Origin: a virus
Reading direction: 5' to 3' (one strand)
IMG/VR virus record: IMGVR_UViG_3300035666_000084
Coordinates: 1 to 37,016 of that record
DNA length: 37,016 nucleotides
Under the pieces are notes generated by a model. That model searched no databases. It was not told where the DNA came from and worked only from the letters and a program-made list of their open reading frames with translations. This document shows, one piece after another, positions 23,438 to 30,537 of the stretch (positions within the stretch are counted from its first letter, which is position 1; the number at the start of each line of letters is the position of its first letter). The position numbers were made by a program, and so were the translations under genes.

Positions 23438-24055
23438 TCACCTAGTGTAACGTTTAGATTTTCCATCAGGCTTCACGTGATGCGCATTAAAATTAATGTG
23501 CGGAAATTCTTTCTTTAAGTCTAAGAATGACTTGAGATTTTGTTCGCTGTCATCATAAAGAGAAACATGTTTGTAATTTCCCTTTTGAATCTGATTGCGA
23601 ATGATCGATGCTTTCTTATCGGCAACAGTGCCTTTGGTTTTTAAATTGCCAGCGCGATGAACATGAATGTTATCAATGTCAACATCATGCTTACGGAATG
23701 CATCAAGGAAACGATCTTTGTTATCGAAATCTGCTCTTGCGGTATTGATGATCACTTTACCGCCGACCTTCTTGGTCTTATCGTGCAATTGCTTCATCTT
23801 CTGAATCATACGCTGATTTGGTTTTGATTCAGTGTCGAACTTTTCTGCAGAACGAAACTCAGAATAGTCGTAATGATGATCTGCAGGGAGTTCATGCGTG
23901 TTATATTCTGAGTTGGAAAGAGAGGCGACTTGTTTCTTTCCTTTCATTACACGGATCTTGGCAGTCGTGTGAAAGAGAGTATCATCCACGTCGAAAACGT
24001 GAAGCCCTTGGGATCTAGATACTTCTTCTTGTAAATAATCGAGGAATTTCTTCAT
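23438..24055 (-). CDS. HAD-like phosphatase
   Basis: 205 residues from ATG 24055; the open frame extends upstream only into the neighbour. Motif I is HVFDVDDTLFHT (DxD), then a Ser/Thr motif near VIINTARAD, a conserved Lys (TVADKKASIIRN) and acidic motif YDDSEQN. This is a HAD-superfamily hydrolase of the small phage group that includes polynucleotide-phosphatase-like proteins; the substrate is unknown. AGAGG directly precedes the ATG, unusually close. Confidence 0.78.
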   Translation of the reverse strand: MKKFLDYLQEEVSRSQGLHVFDVDDTLFHTTAKIRVMKGKKQVASLSNSEYNTHELPADHHYDYSEFRSAEKFDTESKPNQRMIQKMKQLHDKTKKVGGKVIINTARADFDNKDRFLDAFRKHDVDIDNIHVHRAGNLKTKGTVADKKASIIRNQIQKGNYKHVSLYDDSEQNLKSFLDLKKEFPHINFNAHHVKPDGKSKRYTR

Positions 24056-24059
24056 CCTC

Positions 24060-24605
24060 TTATTTATACCACGAAGGCACCTCGCGATCCTTCCAAGTAG
24101 CAAAACGAGTCTTGTACATCCGATAATAGTTTCGATATGCAGTGATCGAATCGCCAGGAACCTTGGCATCCTCAGGCATGGCTTGTGGTGGTTCTGAGAA
24201 CAATCCATTTCTTGGAATGTTGTTCGGAGCGAAACTTAGATTCTGAATCACTAGCGAAGTTTTGTGCTGCTTATCTTTCTCACCACCGTAGCGATGGCGA
24301 TACTCCTGACAAAGTTCAATCGCTAGATTCCAGAGCCACTGATAATGATCTAGTGACTGCCGAACCCAAACGGCACTCGGATGATTCCAACTTACAGGTT
24401 TGTAGACTGTTTGTTCGCGTTGGTCTGGAAGAGTCCAAATGCGGCGGTTGCGATTATTAATTTTCGCAACTGATTGAGTTCCATCTAAAAGACGATGAGC
24501 AGTTGACATTAACTGCGCATACTCTAGAATCATCTTGACAACATGCTTGTCGCAATGATACTGCGCAGCGATTTTAGGATCCGTATCCAGGTAGAAGATG
24601 TTCAT
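24060..24605 (-). CDS. Conserved phage protein, unknown function
   Basis: 181 residues. The N-terminus MNIFYLDTDPKIAAQYHCDK and VKMILEYAQLMSTAHRLLDG are typical of a family frequent in T4-like and other environmental phages. A later WNHPSAVWVRQS and YRNYYRMYKTRFATWKDREVP are also conserved in memory. It faintly resembles pyrimidine-dimer glycosylase-type proteins, but I cannot confirm that. Good AGAGGTGA ribosome site. Confidence 0.7.
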   Translation of the reverse strand: MNIFYLDTDPKIAAQYHCDKHVVKMILEYAQLMSTAHRLLDGTQSVAKINNRNRRIWTLPDQREQTVYKPVSWNHPSAVWVRQSLDHYQWLWNLAIELCQEYRHRYGGEKDKQHKTSLVIQNLSFAPNNIPRNGLFSEPPQAMPEDAKVPGDSITAYRNYYRMYKTRFATWKDREVPSWYK

Positions 24606-24840
24606 GTATCACCTCTAAAGTTCGATCTTTCTCTTCCCAATATTCTTCAATCGCGCGTTTGGCATATTCAAGTTCAACGTACTGACCGAGAATTAATTCC
24701 TCAGCAGCATTGATTGGAATCTTGGCACCCCAAACAATTGTATGAACAACATTGTACGCATGACCTACAATCAATCCATTATATGATTGATGATAGTAAT
24801 GATTGTTTTTATCGGCAAGACGCCATTGACGGTTTATCAA
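24574..24840 (-). CDS. Hypothetical phage protein (88 aa)
   Basis: The frame begins with TTG 24840, whose last base overlaps the upstream TGA (TTGA), with GGAAGA upstream. It overlaps the next gene by 32 nt. Mixed alpha/beta, Tyr/His-rich N-terminus (NNHYYHQSYNG), acidic C-terminus (KRAIEEYWEEKDR). No family recognised. Confidence 0.62.
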   Translation of the reverse strand: MINRQWRLADKNNHYYHQSYNGLIVGHAYNVVHTIVWGAKIPINAAEELILGQYVELEYAKRAIEEYWEEKDRTLEVIHEHLLPGYGS

Positions 24841-25088
24841 TTTAATCTTCCTGCGCTTCCATATTCTTCAAACGACTTGATCTCATCTCGATTGTCTGAG
24901 ATTGTATTGATCATCGCATCATAATCCTCAGCGTTCAATGAAGTCTTGTAAATCATAAACGCGATCTTGGTCATGATTGCAGCACAAGCAAACGGACTTA
25001 TTCCCTGCTCTGCAAACTTGCGCGTGAGTTCACCATACGCAATCTCAATCGCAAGCAATTCATCATCATTCGTATTAATCGTAGTCAT
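24837..25088 (-). CDS. Hypothetical phage protein (83 aa)
   Basis: MTTINTNDDELLAIEIAYGE start, a helix with GISPFACAAIMTKIAF and an acidic C-terminus. The AGGTGAAG ribosome site supports the start. First gene after the terminator at 25102. No family recognised. Confidence 0.68.
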   Translation of the reverse strand: MTTINTNDDELLAIEIAYGELTRKFAEQGISPFACAAIMTKIAFMIYKTSLNAEDYDAMINTISDNRDEIKSFEEYGSAGRLN

Positions 25089-25101
25089 ACTTCACCTGTA
25101 G

Positions 25102-25126
25102 AAAAAATGGGGACCGAAGTCCCCAC
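25102..25126 (-). terminator. Rho-independent terminator after the winged-helix gene
   Basis: Minus strand: TGGGGAC-TTCG-GTCCCCA stem with a UUCG tetraloop, followed by TTTTTT (25102-25107). It lies 17 bp past the gene stop. Confidence 0.92.
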
Positions 25127-25142
25127 TTTGTTAGCGCGAATC

Positions 25143-25565
25143 TTACTCCGAATAAGACTCACCCAGACCCAACTCAGCCTTCAGCGAGGCGAGTTCATCA
25201 AACTCAACCTCCTCAACCTCGACTGTCGGGGTCTCATCAGTCGCAACTGCAGCAGACTTACGAGTTACCGCAGTCTTGGTCTTCAGCACAGCAACCTTCG
25301 CAGCCTTCGGTGCCTTGGTCGCCTTTGCCGAACCAACCATCTTGCTCGCAATCGCAAGAGCATTATGCAACTGGTACGATTCAACCTTACGACCATCGCG
25401 GATCGTCTCAATATTCGCACCACAGTCACGCTTCAGTGCGCAAATCAAGACCATCGCAGTCACAGGCTTGCAGCCAAGACGCTTCACAAGAGTGTCAAAC
25501 TTCAGCGGCTTGCCGTCCTTCAACATCTCATACACTTCAATCATCTTACGAGTAGGATTAGCCAT
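25143..25565 (-). CDS. Winged-helix-like DNA-binding protein with Lys/Ala-rich linker
   Basis: 140 residues. Residues 1-70 look like a winged helix (MANPTRKMIEVYEMLKDGKP, LVKRLGCKPVTAMVLICALK, DGRKVESYQL). Residues ~80-112 are a histone-H1-like Lys/Ala/Thr-rich linker (KATKAPKAAKVAVLKTKT), and the tail is acidic. It is flanked by its own promoter and a strong terminator, so it is expressed as a single gene. It may be a regulator or DNA-packing protein; that is inference. Confidence 0.72.
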   Translation of the reverse strand: MANPTRKMIEVYEMLKDGKPLKFDTLVKRLGCKPVTAMVLICALKRDCGANIETIRDGRKVESYQLHNALAIASKMVGSAKATKAPKAAKVAVLKTKTAVTRKSAAVATDETPTVEVEEVEFDELASLKAELGLGESYSE

Positions 25566-25605
25566 TTTTCAAAACTCCATAATAAATTAACAACGGACAA
25601 GAACA

Positions 25606-25634
25606 ATCATACTATAGACAACCACAAAAGTAAA
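25606..25634 (-). promoter_or_regulatory. Sigma70-like promoter for the winged-helix gene
   Basis: Minus strand: -35 TTTACT (25629-25634), 17-bp spacer, -10 TATGAT (25606-25611), 41 bp before the ATG, which has GGAG. Confidence 0.65.
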
Positions 25635-25665
25635 GCAGGGGGAAATCCTCTGCTCTATCAACGGC

Positions 25666-26040
25666 TTACGCATTCAGAGCAGCAATTTCTTCAGCCGACC
25701 AAACCTTCACAGGGCTGGCTTTTCGCTGATTCTTGCGAATCGTCTTGGGGGCAGTCGCCTTCAGGCGCAACTCAGCAAGACGCGCCTCCGCTTTCGCGAT
25801 CCGATCAGCCACTCGCTGGGCTCGCTTCGCCGCACGTGCTTCCTTCACAGCGCGACGATGATCTTCCTTCACGACGCGATTAATCTGCGTCTCGCGACGA
25901 ATCTCAGCGCGCAGAGCACTCTGCATCGCACGCGATGCTTTAATCGCTTCTCGCGTCGCCTTCATGGCGCCGATCATATCCTTCACAACCTGACGCTCAC
26001 GAGCCAGATTCGCCTTCATTTGATTTAATGTAAGACCCAT
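25666..26040 (-). CDS. Highly basic coiled-coil protein
   Basis: 124 residues, extremely rich in Arg, Lys and Ala, with long predicted helices (MKATREAIKASRAMQSALRA, EARAAKRAQRVADRIAKAEA). The gene is visibly more GC-rich than its neighbours. No family recognised. The charge suggests nucleic-acid binding (histone-like or packaging). Ribosome site AGGAAGGAA. The predicted mRNA starts with a GC-rich hairpin (26065-26089). Confidence 0.65.
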   Translation of the reverse strand: MGLTLNQMKANLARERQVVKDMIGAMKATREAIKASRAMQSALRAEIRRETQINRVVKEDHRRAVKEARAAKRAQRVADRIAKAEARLAELRLKATAPKTIRKNQRKASPVKVWSAEEIAALNA

Positions 26041-26064
26041 AATCTTATTCCTTCCTATATCGGG

Positions 26065-26089
26065 GTGGGGACCAATTTCCCCAACCCAT
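26065..26089 (-). promoter_or_regulatory. GC-rich 5' leader hairpin of the basic-protein mRNA
   Basis: Minus strand: GGGTTGGGG-AAATTGGT-CCCCACCCC, a 9-position stem with one mismatch, immediately at the predicted +1 of the promoter at 26096. It would protect the 5' end or act as an attenuator. No T-run follows. Confidence 0.5.
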
Positions 26090-26095
26090 AGATAT

Positions 26096-26124
26096 ATTAT
26101 GCCCTAGACCTGCTGCAAAGGCAA
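26096..26124 (-). promoter_or_regulatory. Sigma70-like promoter for the basic-protein gene
   Basis: Minus strand: -35 TTGCCT (26119-26124), 17-bp spacer, -10 CATAAT (26096-26101) followed by ATATCT. Highly similar to the promoter at 21591 (shared TTGCCTTTGC and ATAATATATCT). Confidence 0.62.
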
Positions 26125-26161
26125 TAGTAAAAAACTGAAGGAAATCAATAACTTACGTGCT

Positions 26162-26208
26162 CCCCGAGAGACCGAGGGAGAGCCTCGGAGAGCGGCGCTC
26201 TTTCGGGG
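26162..26208. other. GC-rich three-way-junction structure
   Basis: Plus strand: outer stem CCCCGA (26162-26167) with TCGGGG (26203-26208). Inside are two perfect hairpins: CCGAGG-GAGAG-CCTCGG (26172-26188) and AGAGC-GGC-GCTCT (26189-26201). The complement folds the same way. It lies between the glutaredoxin stop and the basic-protein promoter in otherwise AT-rich DNA. No T-run follows, so it is not an ordinary terminator. Confidence 0.7.
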
Positions 26209-26232
26209 AAGGGATAGGGGAGGGAGGAGGGG
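26205..26232 (+). other. G-quadruplex-type G-run cluster
   Basis: Plus strand GGGGAAGGGATAGGGGAGGG (26205-26224), then GAGGAGGGG. This satisfies the four-G-tract rule with loops of 1-3 nt. The minus-strand transcript would carry the C-rich strand. It directly adjoins the three-way junction and shares its last four G with that stem. Confidence 0.65.
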
Positions 26233-26254
26233 CGAGAACCGCCGATTCGGGCTT

Positions 26255-26527
26255 CTATTTCGAGACGATATCCCACTGCTGCTGGACGGAAGTCTTCACG
26301 ATGTTTTTCTCGAAGTGCTTCACCAAATCATCGTATCCACCAACATACTCACCGTCTAGGAAAATCTGCGGAACAGTACGAGCCATCGGGACTTCTTCTT
26401 GCAATTGCTCTTTGCTGAATCCATTTCCAATCACACGTTCTTCGATTTCGTAACCTTTTTGCACGAGAAGATTCTTTGCATTGACGCAATAGGGGCAAGA
26501 TGTTTTTGACCACACGATTGCTTTCAT
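26255..26527 (-). CDS. Glutaredoxin
   Basis: 90 residues with SKTSCPYCVNAKNLL (Cys11, Cys14, dithiol CPYC), the cis-Pro segment ARTVPQIFLDGEYVGGYDDL. A complete thioredoxin-fold glutaredoxin, presumably donating electrons to ribonucleotide reductase or other phage enzymes. The ATG overlaps the stop of the small membrane protein upstream (ATGA). Confidence 0.93.
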   Translation of the reverse strand: MKAIVWSKTSCPYCVNAKNLLVQKGYEIEERVIGNGFSKEQLQEEVPMARTVPQIFLDGEYVGGYDDLVKHFEKNIVKTSVQQQWDIVSK

Positions 26528-26637
26528 AGTATCTCCAGAAATCTTAAGATTTTTGGACTATAAAATGCTAATGGAAGACCTATTAGTAATCCTACTAAAA
26601 TATGTTTAGCCCAATAGTTTATTTTACTTGTCATCAT
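26524..26637 (-). CDS. Small membrane protein (37 aa)
   Basis: Reads MMTSKINYWAKHILVGLLIG and ends FYSPKILRFLEIL. One membrane helix (HILVGLLIGLPLAFY). GGGAA ribosome site upstream and 4-nt overlap with glutaredoxin. No family recognised. Confidence 0.62.
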   Translation of the reverse strand: MMTSKINYWAKHILVGLLIGLPLAFYSPKILRFLEIL

Positions 26638-26647
26638 ATTCCCAAAA

Positions 26648-26723
26648 TGGTAGCGGGGGTTGGATTCGAACCAACGGAAACTGGATTATGAGTCCAGTGA
26701 CTTGACCTCTAGTCTACCCCGCA
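26648..26723 (-). tRNA. tRNA with CAT anticodon (Met or lysidine-type Ile)
   Basis: Anticodon stem CTGGA / TCCAG, loop CTCATAA. T-arm GTTGG-TTCGAAT-CCAAC, encoded CCA. Acceptor pairs 2-71 to 7-66 are good but position 1:72 is a T:T mismatch. The 5' 10 nt overlap the stop of the small gene at 26714. Confidence 0.9.
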
Positions 26724-26836
26724 GTTTTCTGTTTCGGTTGCTTCTTCTGTCCGAAGATGCGATCCCAATTATCCTCAAATTTTTTTCTTGGAATGCTCAA
26801 TGGACGAGGCTTACTTCCTTTTCCACCAGTGCTCAT
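26714..26836 (-). CDS. Small conserved phage protein (40 aa)
   Basis: Reads MSTGGKGSKPRPLSIPRKKF, then EDNWDRIFGQKK. The GGKGSxPRP start and FxxxWDxIFG pattern is common in a small protein of marine phages. The stop TAG is inside the tRNA (positions 8-10). The start directly follows the glycosyltransferase stop (TAATATG). Function unknown. Confidence 0.75.
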   Translation of the reverse strand: MSTGGKGSKPRPLSIPRKKFEDNWDRIFGQKKQPKQKTAG

Positions 26837-26837
26837 A

Positions 26838-27533
26838 TTAAAATCTCACTTTGTTTACTCCAAATGCTGCGTCTTGATCAGCAATTTGAATCTCAGTATA
26901 AATTCTTGATGTTTCGCTGTTTGCCGCAAGAGAGTCTACCGTAACATGCCATGGAGTATCACATTCACAGTTAGTGATGATGTAATTTTCTTTTGCTGTT
27001 GCAATTCTTTTCCAAAGCATCACTTCACCATGAAAAATCTTCACTCCAGGGATTGGTGTATAGTCGCTTCTGTTAACAAAGAACAAACATCCAATACCAA
27101 CTGGCGGTGGGCGCTCTTCAGCAACAGGATGATTCATACTCACAAAATTGATTGTATTGTCAGTTAGAAATCTTCTGTATGAATGTTCTTCGCGATCGTC
27201 AACTAGAAGAGCAACCATTCCAATTTCTGGTTTGAGAAACTCATCTGCTCTATTGAATACATCGATGTTCACATCTAAGTCATCTGAAAGAAAACAAAAC
27301 TTATCGAATCTTGCCAACTCTGCTCCCAGATTCCATGCTGGTGCAACATAGATGTTCTTTTCGCAATTATGCATTCGAATCTTTTCATGATTCAAAACTT
27401 CAGATTCAGGAGTTGATGCAACATCATTATTAATGATGATAACTTCTCCAACTGATTCTTGCTCTAGAACCAATTCTAAGAAATCTAGAAATGGCTCGTA
27501 ACGCCACATTGTTGGTACGATAACTGATAGCAT
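26838..27533 (-). CDS. GT2-like glycosyltransferase
   Basis: 231 residues from ATG 27533, which overlaps the HNH stop as TAATG and has GGAG; the alternative is 27545. N-terminal LSVIVPTMWRYEPFLDFLEL and EVIIINND, then the nucleotide/metal motif CFLSDDLDVNID (DxD), and VAPAWNLGAELA before it, as in GT-A family 2 enzymes. The target could be a virion sugar, a modified base or a host glycan. Confidence 0.8.
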   Translation of the reverse strand: MLSVIVPTMWRYEPFLDFLELVLEQESVGEVIIINNDVASTPESEVLNHEKIRMHNCEKNIYVAPAWNLGAELARFDKFCFLSDDLDVNIDVFNRADEFLKPEIGMVALLVDDREEHSYRRFLTDNTINFVSMNHPVAEERPPPVGIGCLFFVNRSDYTPIPGVKIFHGEVMLWKRIATAKENYIITNCECDTPWHVTVDSLAANSETSRIYTEIQIADQDAAFGVNKVRF

Positions 27534-28099
27534 TAATTTCTCCAAACTCGCGATGTTTTAGGAATACTTGCCTTTAGATATTCCATTTGATCAGCGAGAA
27601 CCTTACGATTCTTCAATAGAATCCGCTCATGCACAGTTGGTGCGTACGGAACATATAACAGATGCATCTTTGCTTCTTCTGGGGTCTTGTTACCCTTTTT
27701 ATGATTGCATGGGCGACATGCAGTAACGCAGTTTGCCCATTGATTGCCACCACCACGAGACTTTGGATGCACATGATCAATGGTTAATTGACTGGTGCTA
27801 AACTCATTTCCGCAATAAGCGCAGATGTGCCAATCACGAGCATATAATGTCATGCGATCAGCGAATTTAGTTTGTTTATTATAGAACTTGTCGCCAAGTA
27901 ATGGACCACTTACACCAATGATACAGGAGATGTCAATGCGTGACTGCTCTCCATGCTCATTGTGTCCACCAAGCATGGTTTTCATCTTCGCGCCTAATTC
28001 CCAGAGAACCTTATCCTTGGCATAGTAACATGATGCCATTTCGAAGTTCACCCAGTCTTTGGGCATCCCACCTTTGTCTACAACTAATACTAGACTCAT
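27533..28099 (-). CDS. HNH endonuclease
   Basis: 188 residues. Zinc pairs CAYCGNEF and CRPCNHKKGN surround LTIDHVHPKSRGGGNQWANC, a complete HNH core (D-H ... N ... ). The N-terminal half (residues 1-85) is a conserved extension seen in similar marine phage HNH proteins. It may be a homing or packaging-related nuclease. A GATAAATA box (late-like) is just upstream at the end of the preceding gene. Confidence 0.9.
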   Translation of the reverse strand: MSLVLVVDKGGMPKDWVNFEMASCYYAKDKVLWELGAKMKTMLGGHNEHGEQSRIDISCIIGVSGPLLGDKFYNKQTKFADRMTLYARDWHICAYCGNEFSTSQLTIDHVHPKSRGGGNQWANCVTACRPCNHKKGNKTPEEAKMHLLYVPYAPTVHERILLKNRKVLADQMEYLKASIPKTSRVWRN

Positions 28100-28105
28100 A
28101 ATGTA

Positions 28106-28948
28106 TTATTTATCTTCAACCACTTGAAGTTTAACAAAATTTTCACCACGAATTTCTTCGTTGATATAAGTTGCTTCAGTCAGCAACCACAATGCGGTTC
28201 CAATCTCATCTGCATAAGATAACAATGCAGAAGTGTCTTTCGGAAAGCAACTGCCGCCGAATCCAAAATGTCCGTCTGGTCCTGGAACACGCCAGTGTGT
28301 ATGACCCAATCGTTTATCAAGAACAGCAAGTTCAGCAATGCGACCATAGTCAACGTCGACCTTGTCGCAAAGAATCTTAAACTCATTTGCGAAAATAACT
28401 TTAGTTGCCAAGAAACTGTTTGCAAGATATTTAAACAACTCGGCTTCTTTGGTTGTGCGCTGAATTACATGAGCAACGTTATCAACTGCTGAATTAAATT
28501 CATAATACAACTGAGTCATCACCGTTGCAAGACCTGGATCGTCTGCACCAATAACAATCAATGGCTGAGTGCGAAAATCATTGTGAGCATTGGCTTCTGT
28601 GAGAAACTCAGGATTGAATCCGATTGTCATATTGAAATCAGATGCAAGTCGCGAAGTTGTTCCTGGAGTCACTGTTGACTTGATTACGACATACTTACGA
28701 CGATCGATCTGAGCAATATCGTCAATCACACTGCTTACGATAGAAACATCGCACTCTCTACTAACTCTCATCGGAGTTGGGACGCAAACAAAAATAATAT
28801 CTGATGTTTCTACAAATTCTCTAAAAGTCGCAACGGTGCGCTTTGTCTCATCAGTATCCCAAACGAGTGTATTGAAAACGTTTTTAAAGTTTTCATACAT
28901 TGCGCCGCCGACAAATCCTTTGCCGATAATTCCAACTGTGTAACTCAT
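28106..28948 (-). CDS. Nucleotide-sugar (UDP-glucose/GDP-mannose) dehydrogenase, short form
   Basis: 280 residues from ATG 28948, which has GGAGG; the open frame upstream is tRNA. Rossmann motif VGIIGKGFVGGAM, then IIFVCVPTPM, KSTVTPGTTSRL, GFNPEFLTEANAHNDF and catalytic Cys in HFGFGGSCFPKD (near residue 234). It ends about 45 residues after the catalytic Cys, so the C-terminal nucleotide-sugar domain of full Ugd (about 390-450) is missing; this short form is common in phages. With the nearby glycosyltransferase it suggests sugar-acid chemistry. Confidence 0.86.
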   Translation of the reverse strand: MSYTVGIIGKGFVGGAMYENFKNVFNTLVWDTDETKRTVATFREFVETSDIIFVCVPTPMRVSRECDVSIVSSVIDDIAQIDRRKYVVIKSTVTPGTTSRLASDFNMTIGFNPEFLTEANAHNDFRTQPLIVIGADDPGLATVMTQLYYEFNSAVDNVAHVIQRTTKEAELFKYLANSFLATKVIFANEFKILCDKVDVDYGRIAELAVLDKRLGHTHWRVPGPDGHFGFGGSCFPKDTSALLSYADEIGTALWLLTEATYINEEIRGENFVKLQVVEDK

Positions 28949-28961
28949 ATAACCTCCAAAT

Positions 28962-29045
28962 TGGTGCCCAGGAGAGGACTCGAACCTCCATGCCTTTCGA
29001 CGGTGGCTTCTAAGACCACTGCGTATACCATTCCGCCACCTGGGC
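28962..29045 (-). tRNA. tRNA-Leu (TAG)
   Basis: Acceptor GCCCAGG / CCTGGGC, anticodon arm GTGGT-CTTAGAA-GCCAC, long variable arm (class II), T-arm with GGTTCGAGTCC, encoded ACCA. Confidence 0.95.
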
Positions 29046-29058
29046 ATAAAACAAATTT

Positions 29059-29148
29059 TGGCGGATCAGGTAGGATTCGAACCTACGGTTCCCGTGAAGG
29101 AACGACAGTTTTCAAGACTGGTGCAATCAACCGCTCTGCCACTGATCC
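29059..29148 (-). tRNA. tRNA-Ser (TGA)
   Basis: Acceptor GGATCAG / CTGATCC, anticodon arm CAGT-CTTGAAA-ACTG, long variable arm, T-arm GTAGG-TTCGAAT-CCTAC, encoded GCCA. Confidence 0.95.
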
Positions 29149-29150
29149 AA

Positions 29151-29510
29151 TTATTTCCTCAAACTGTGTCGAGTTGGTTTCCCATTTTCATCGACACAAA
29201 CAAAAACCATTTCCTCAATATTTACAATTATCTTTTGTGATGTTAAGTCGCGCACCTGCACCTCTAAAGTGATGCTGGTGTTTCCGACTTTCTTTAAAGC
29301 AACTCCAATTTCAACAACATCACCCTTACGAGCAGGAGCAACAAAGTTGATCTCTGAGATGCTCTTTGTTACAACACGCTTATGACGAGTTTCAATGGCT
29401 GCGTAAATTGCAGCCTCTTCGTCAATCCACTCCAAGCACCGCCCACCGAACAACGTATCATTCGCGTTCAGATCTTCAGGCTTGACCAACTTTCTTGTTA
29501 GAAATCTCAT
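29151..29510 (-). CDS. Acyl-CoA thioesterase (YciA-like hotdog fold)
   Basis: 119 residues. LNANDTLFGGRCLEWIDEEA is the YciA/BACH-type active-site region (N-D near the start of the central helix), followed by EINFVAPARKGDVVEIGVAL and TSITLEVQVRDL. It would hydrolyse acyl-CoA thioesters. It overlaps the upstream gene by 35 nt, and a perfect consensus promoter lies just before the ATG. A thioesterase is an unusual phage gene. Confidence 0.87.
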   Translation of the reverse strand: MRFLTRKLVKPEDLNANDTLFGGRCLEWIDEEAAIYAAIETRHKRVVTKSISEINFVAPARKGDVVEIGVALKKVGNTSITLEVQVRDLTSQKIIVNIEEMVFVCVDENGKPTRHSLRK

Positions 29511-29826
29511 TCATCACCTTATTATACTCTTTAGTAATAAAAATGTCAAGTGCCTCGACGATCTTGTCAATTCTATGGAATTGATTGTTCTTGGCGGCTT
29601 CTCGCGTGTGATTATTTAGATATGCTAAATCAAACAAAAGATTCTCAACAGTGATTTCATTATCTCGCACACGCCGCAAGATTTCGCGATATGTGTGAGC
29701 GTTCTGAATCACTTTTCTATCATGAGGGATGCCAGAGGATGACGCGCCTTTATTCTCAAGAGCATCACAAAGCATATCTACATGCGGCTGGAGATCTTCG
29801 AATTTTAATTGTTTTGCTTGACTCAT
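29476..29826 (-). CDS. Hypothetical protein (116 aa)
   Basis: Mostly helical (VDMLCDALENKG, REILRRVRDNEITVENLLFD). No family recognised. The ATG is 5 nt after the CCA end of the tRNA-Gly gene with no ribosome site, so a tRNA-processed mRNA would be nearly leaderless. Confidence 0.65.
   Translation of the reverse strand: MSQAKQLKFEDLQPHVDMLCDALENKGASSSGIPHDRKVIQNAHTYREILRRVRDNEITVENLLFDLAYLNNHTREAAKNNQFHRIDKIVEALDIFITKEYNKVMNEISNKKVGQA
29521..29549 (-). promoter_or_regulatory. Perfect consensus sigma70 promoter before the thioesterase
   Basis: Minus strand: -35 TTGACA (29544-29549), 17-bp spacer, -10 TATAAT (29521-29526). It lies inside the upstream coding region. The start would be only a few bases before the thioesterase ATG. 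Confidence 0.8.
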
Positions 29827-29831
29827 AAAAT

Positions 29832-29905
29832 TGGAGCGGGCAGCGAGAATCGAACTCGCACGATAACCTTGGCAAGGTCACAGGCAACCATTACATCATG
29901 CCCGC
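29832..29905 (-). tRNA. tRNA-Gly (GCC)
   Basis: Acceptor GCGGGCA / TGCCCGC, anticodon arm ACCT-TTGCCAA-GGT region, T-arm GCGAG-TTCGATT-CTCGC, encoded TCCA. Confidence 0.94.
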
Positions 29906-29910
29906 ATTAA

Positions 29911-30525
29911 TTATTCATATTCCTGGTATATATTTCCTGCGATAGAGATTCTTTCTTCATCGCTGGTGAAAAATGGATACACACAATGAGTCATCGATGA
30001 TGGGAACATAGTTACTGTTCCTTCCATACCCTTATCAACATAAACAGGATTGCTTACAATTCTGCCATCGAATGTAGTGTATGTAAACTCAAAGCAAGAG
30101 TTCTTCGGAGGATATTGAGGATTGTTGTATCCGTTATGAGCAATTTCATCTTGCAAATTGTATGGAATTGTGATCCAGATTACAAAGACTGCAAGTGCAT
30201 TTGGGTGAGTATGATTCGGATTAAACTCACCAGCCTTCATATAGTTGGTCCAAATTGGATCGAGACGATATGGAACATCTGGAGTTTTATAGAGATTCTT
30301 CCATGCATCGTACATATCATGCAGATATTCTCTCAATCCAGGAACCTCTGGCGTCACATATTCTTCGCGAATACTTCCAACCAAATCTTTCGTCATCGCT
30401 TTGTTCTGACGAGCACTTGGATCATTGACTGCCTTCTTCACTTTCTTTAAAAGATGATTCGGAAGTCTGCCTGCAAGAATACCAGGATTAAAAAGATATG
30501 GAACGTTAAACGTATTTTTACTCAT
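29911..30525 (-). CDS. 2OG-Fe(II) oxygenase-like protein
   Basis: 204 residues. NPNHTHPNALAVFVIWI supplies the first metal His pair, and SSMTHCVYPFFTSDEERISI with the second His and the 2OG-binding Arg completes a pattern seen in phage putative 2OG-Fe(II) oxygenases. The substrate is not known. It starts 13 nt before the radical SAM gene stop with an AGAAATAATT leader. Confidence 0.78.
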   Translation of the reverse strand: MSKNTFNVPYLFNPGILAGRLPNHLLKKVKKAVNDPSARQNKAMTKDLVGSIREEYVTPEVPGLREYLHDMYDAWKNLYKTPDVPYRLDPIWTNYMKAGEFNPNHTHPNALAVFVIWITIPYNLQDEIAHNGYNNPQYPPKNSCFEFTYTTFDGRIVSNPVYVDKGMEGTVTMFPSSMTHCVYPFFTSDEERISIAGNIYQEYE

Positions 30526-30537
30526 AATTATTTCTCA

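Noticed and set aside
24061-24068. Exact TATAAATA on the minus strand before the HAD gene
   Set aside because: It is formed by the last codons and stop of the preceding gene (Trp-Tyr-Lys-stop) and lies 5 bp before the ATG; it may be chance, so I did not list it as a promoter.
25107-25883. 258-codon plus-strand open frame
   Set aside because: It is antisense to the winged-helix and basic-protein genes and crosses the terminator and promoter on the minus strand; the composition is a mirror of the Lys/Ala-rich genes.
28961-29272. Plus-strand frame of 103 codons resembling protein sequence often annotated in bacteria
   Set aside because: It is the antisense translation of tRNA-Leu and tRNA-Ser genes, a well-known false call.
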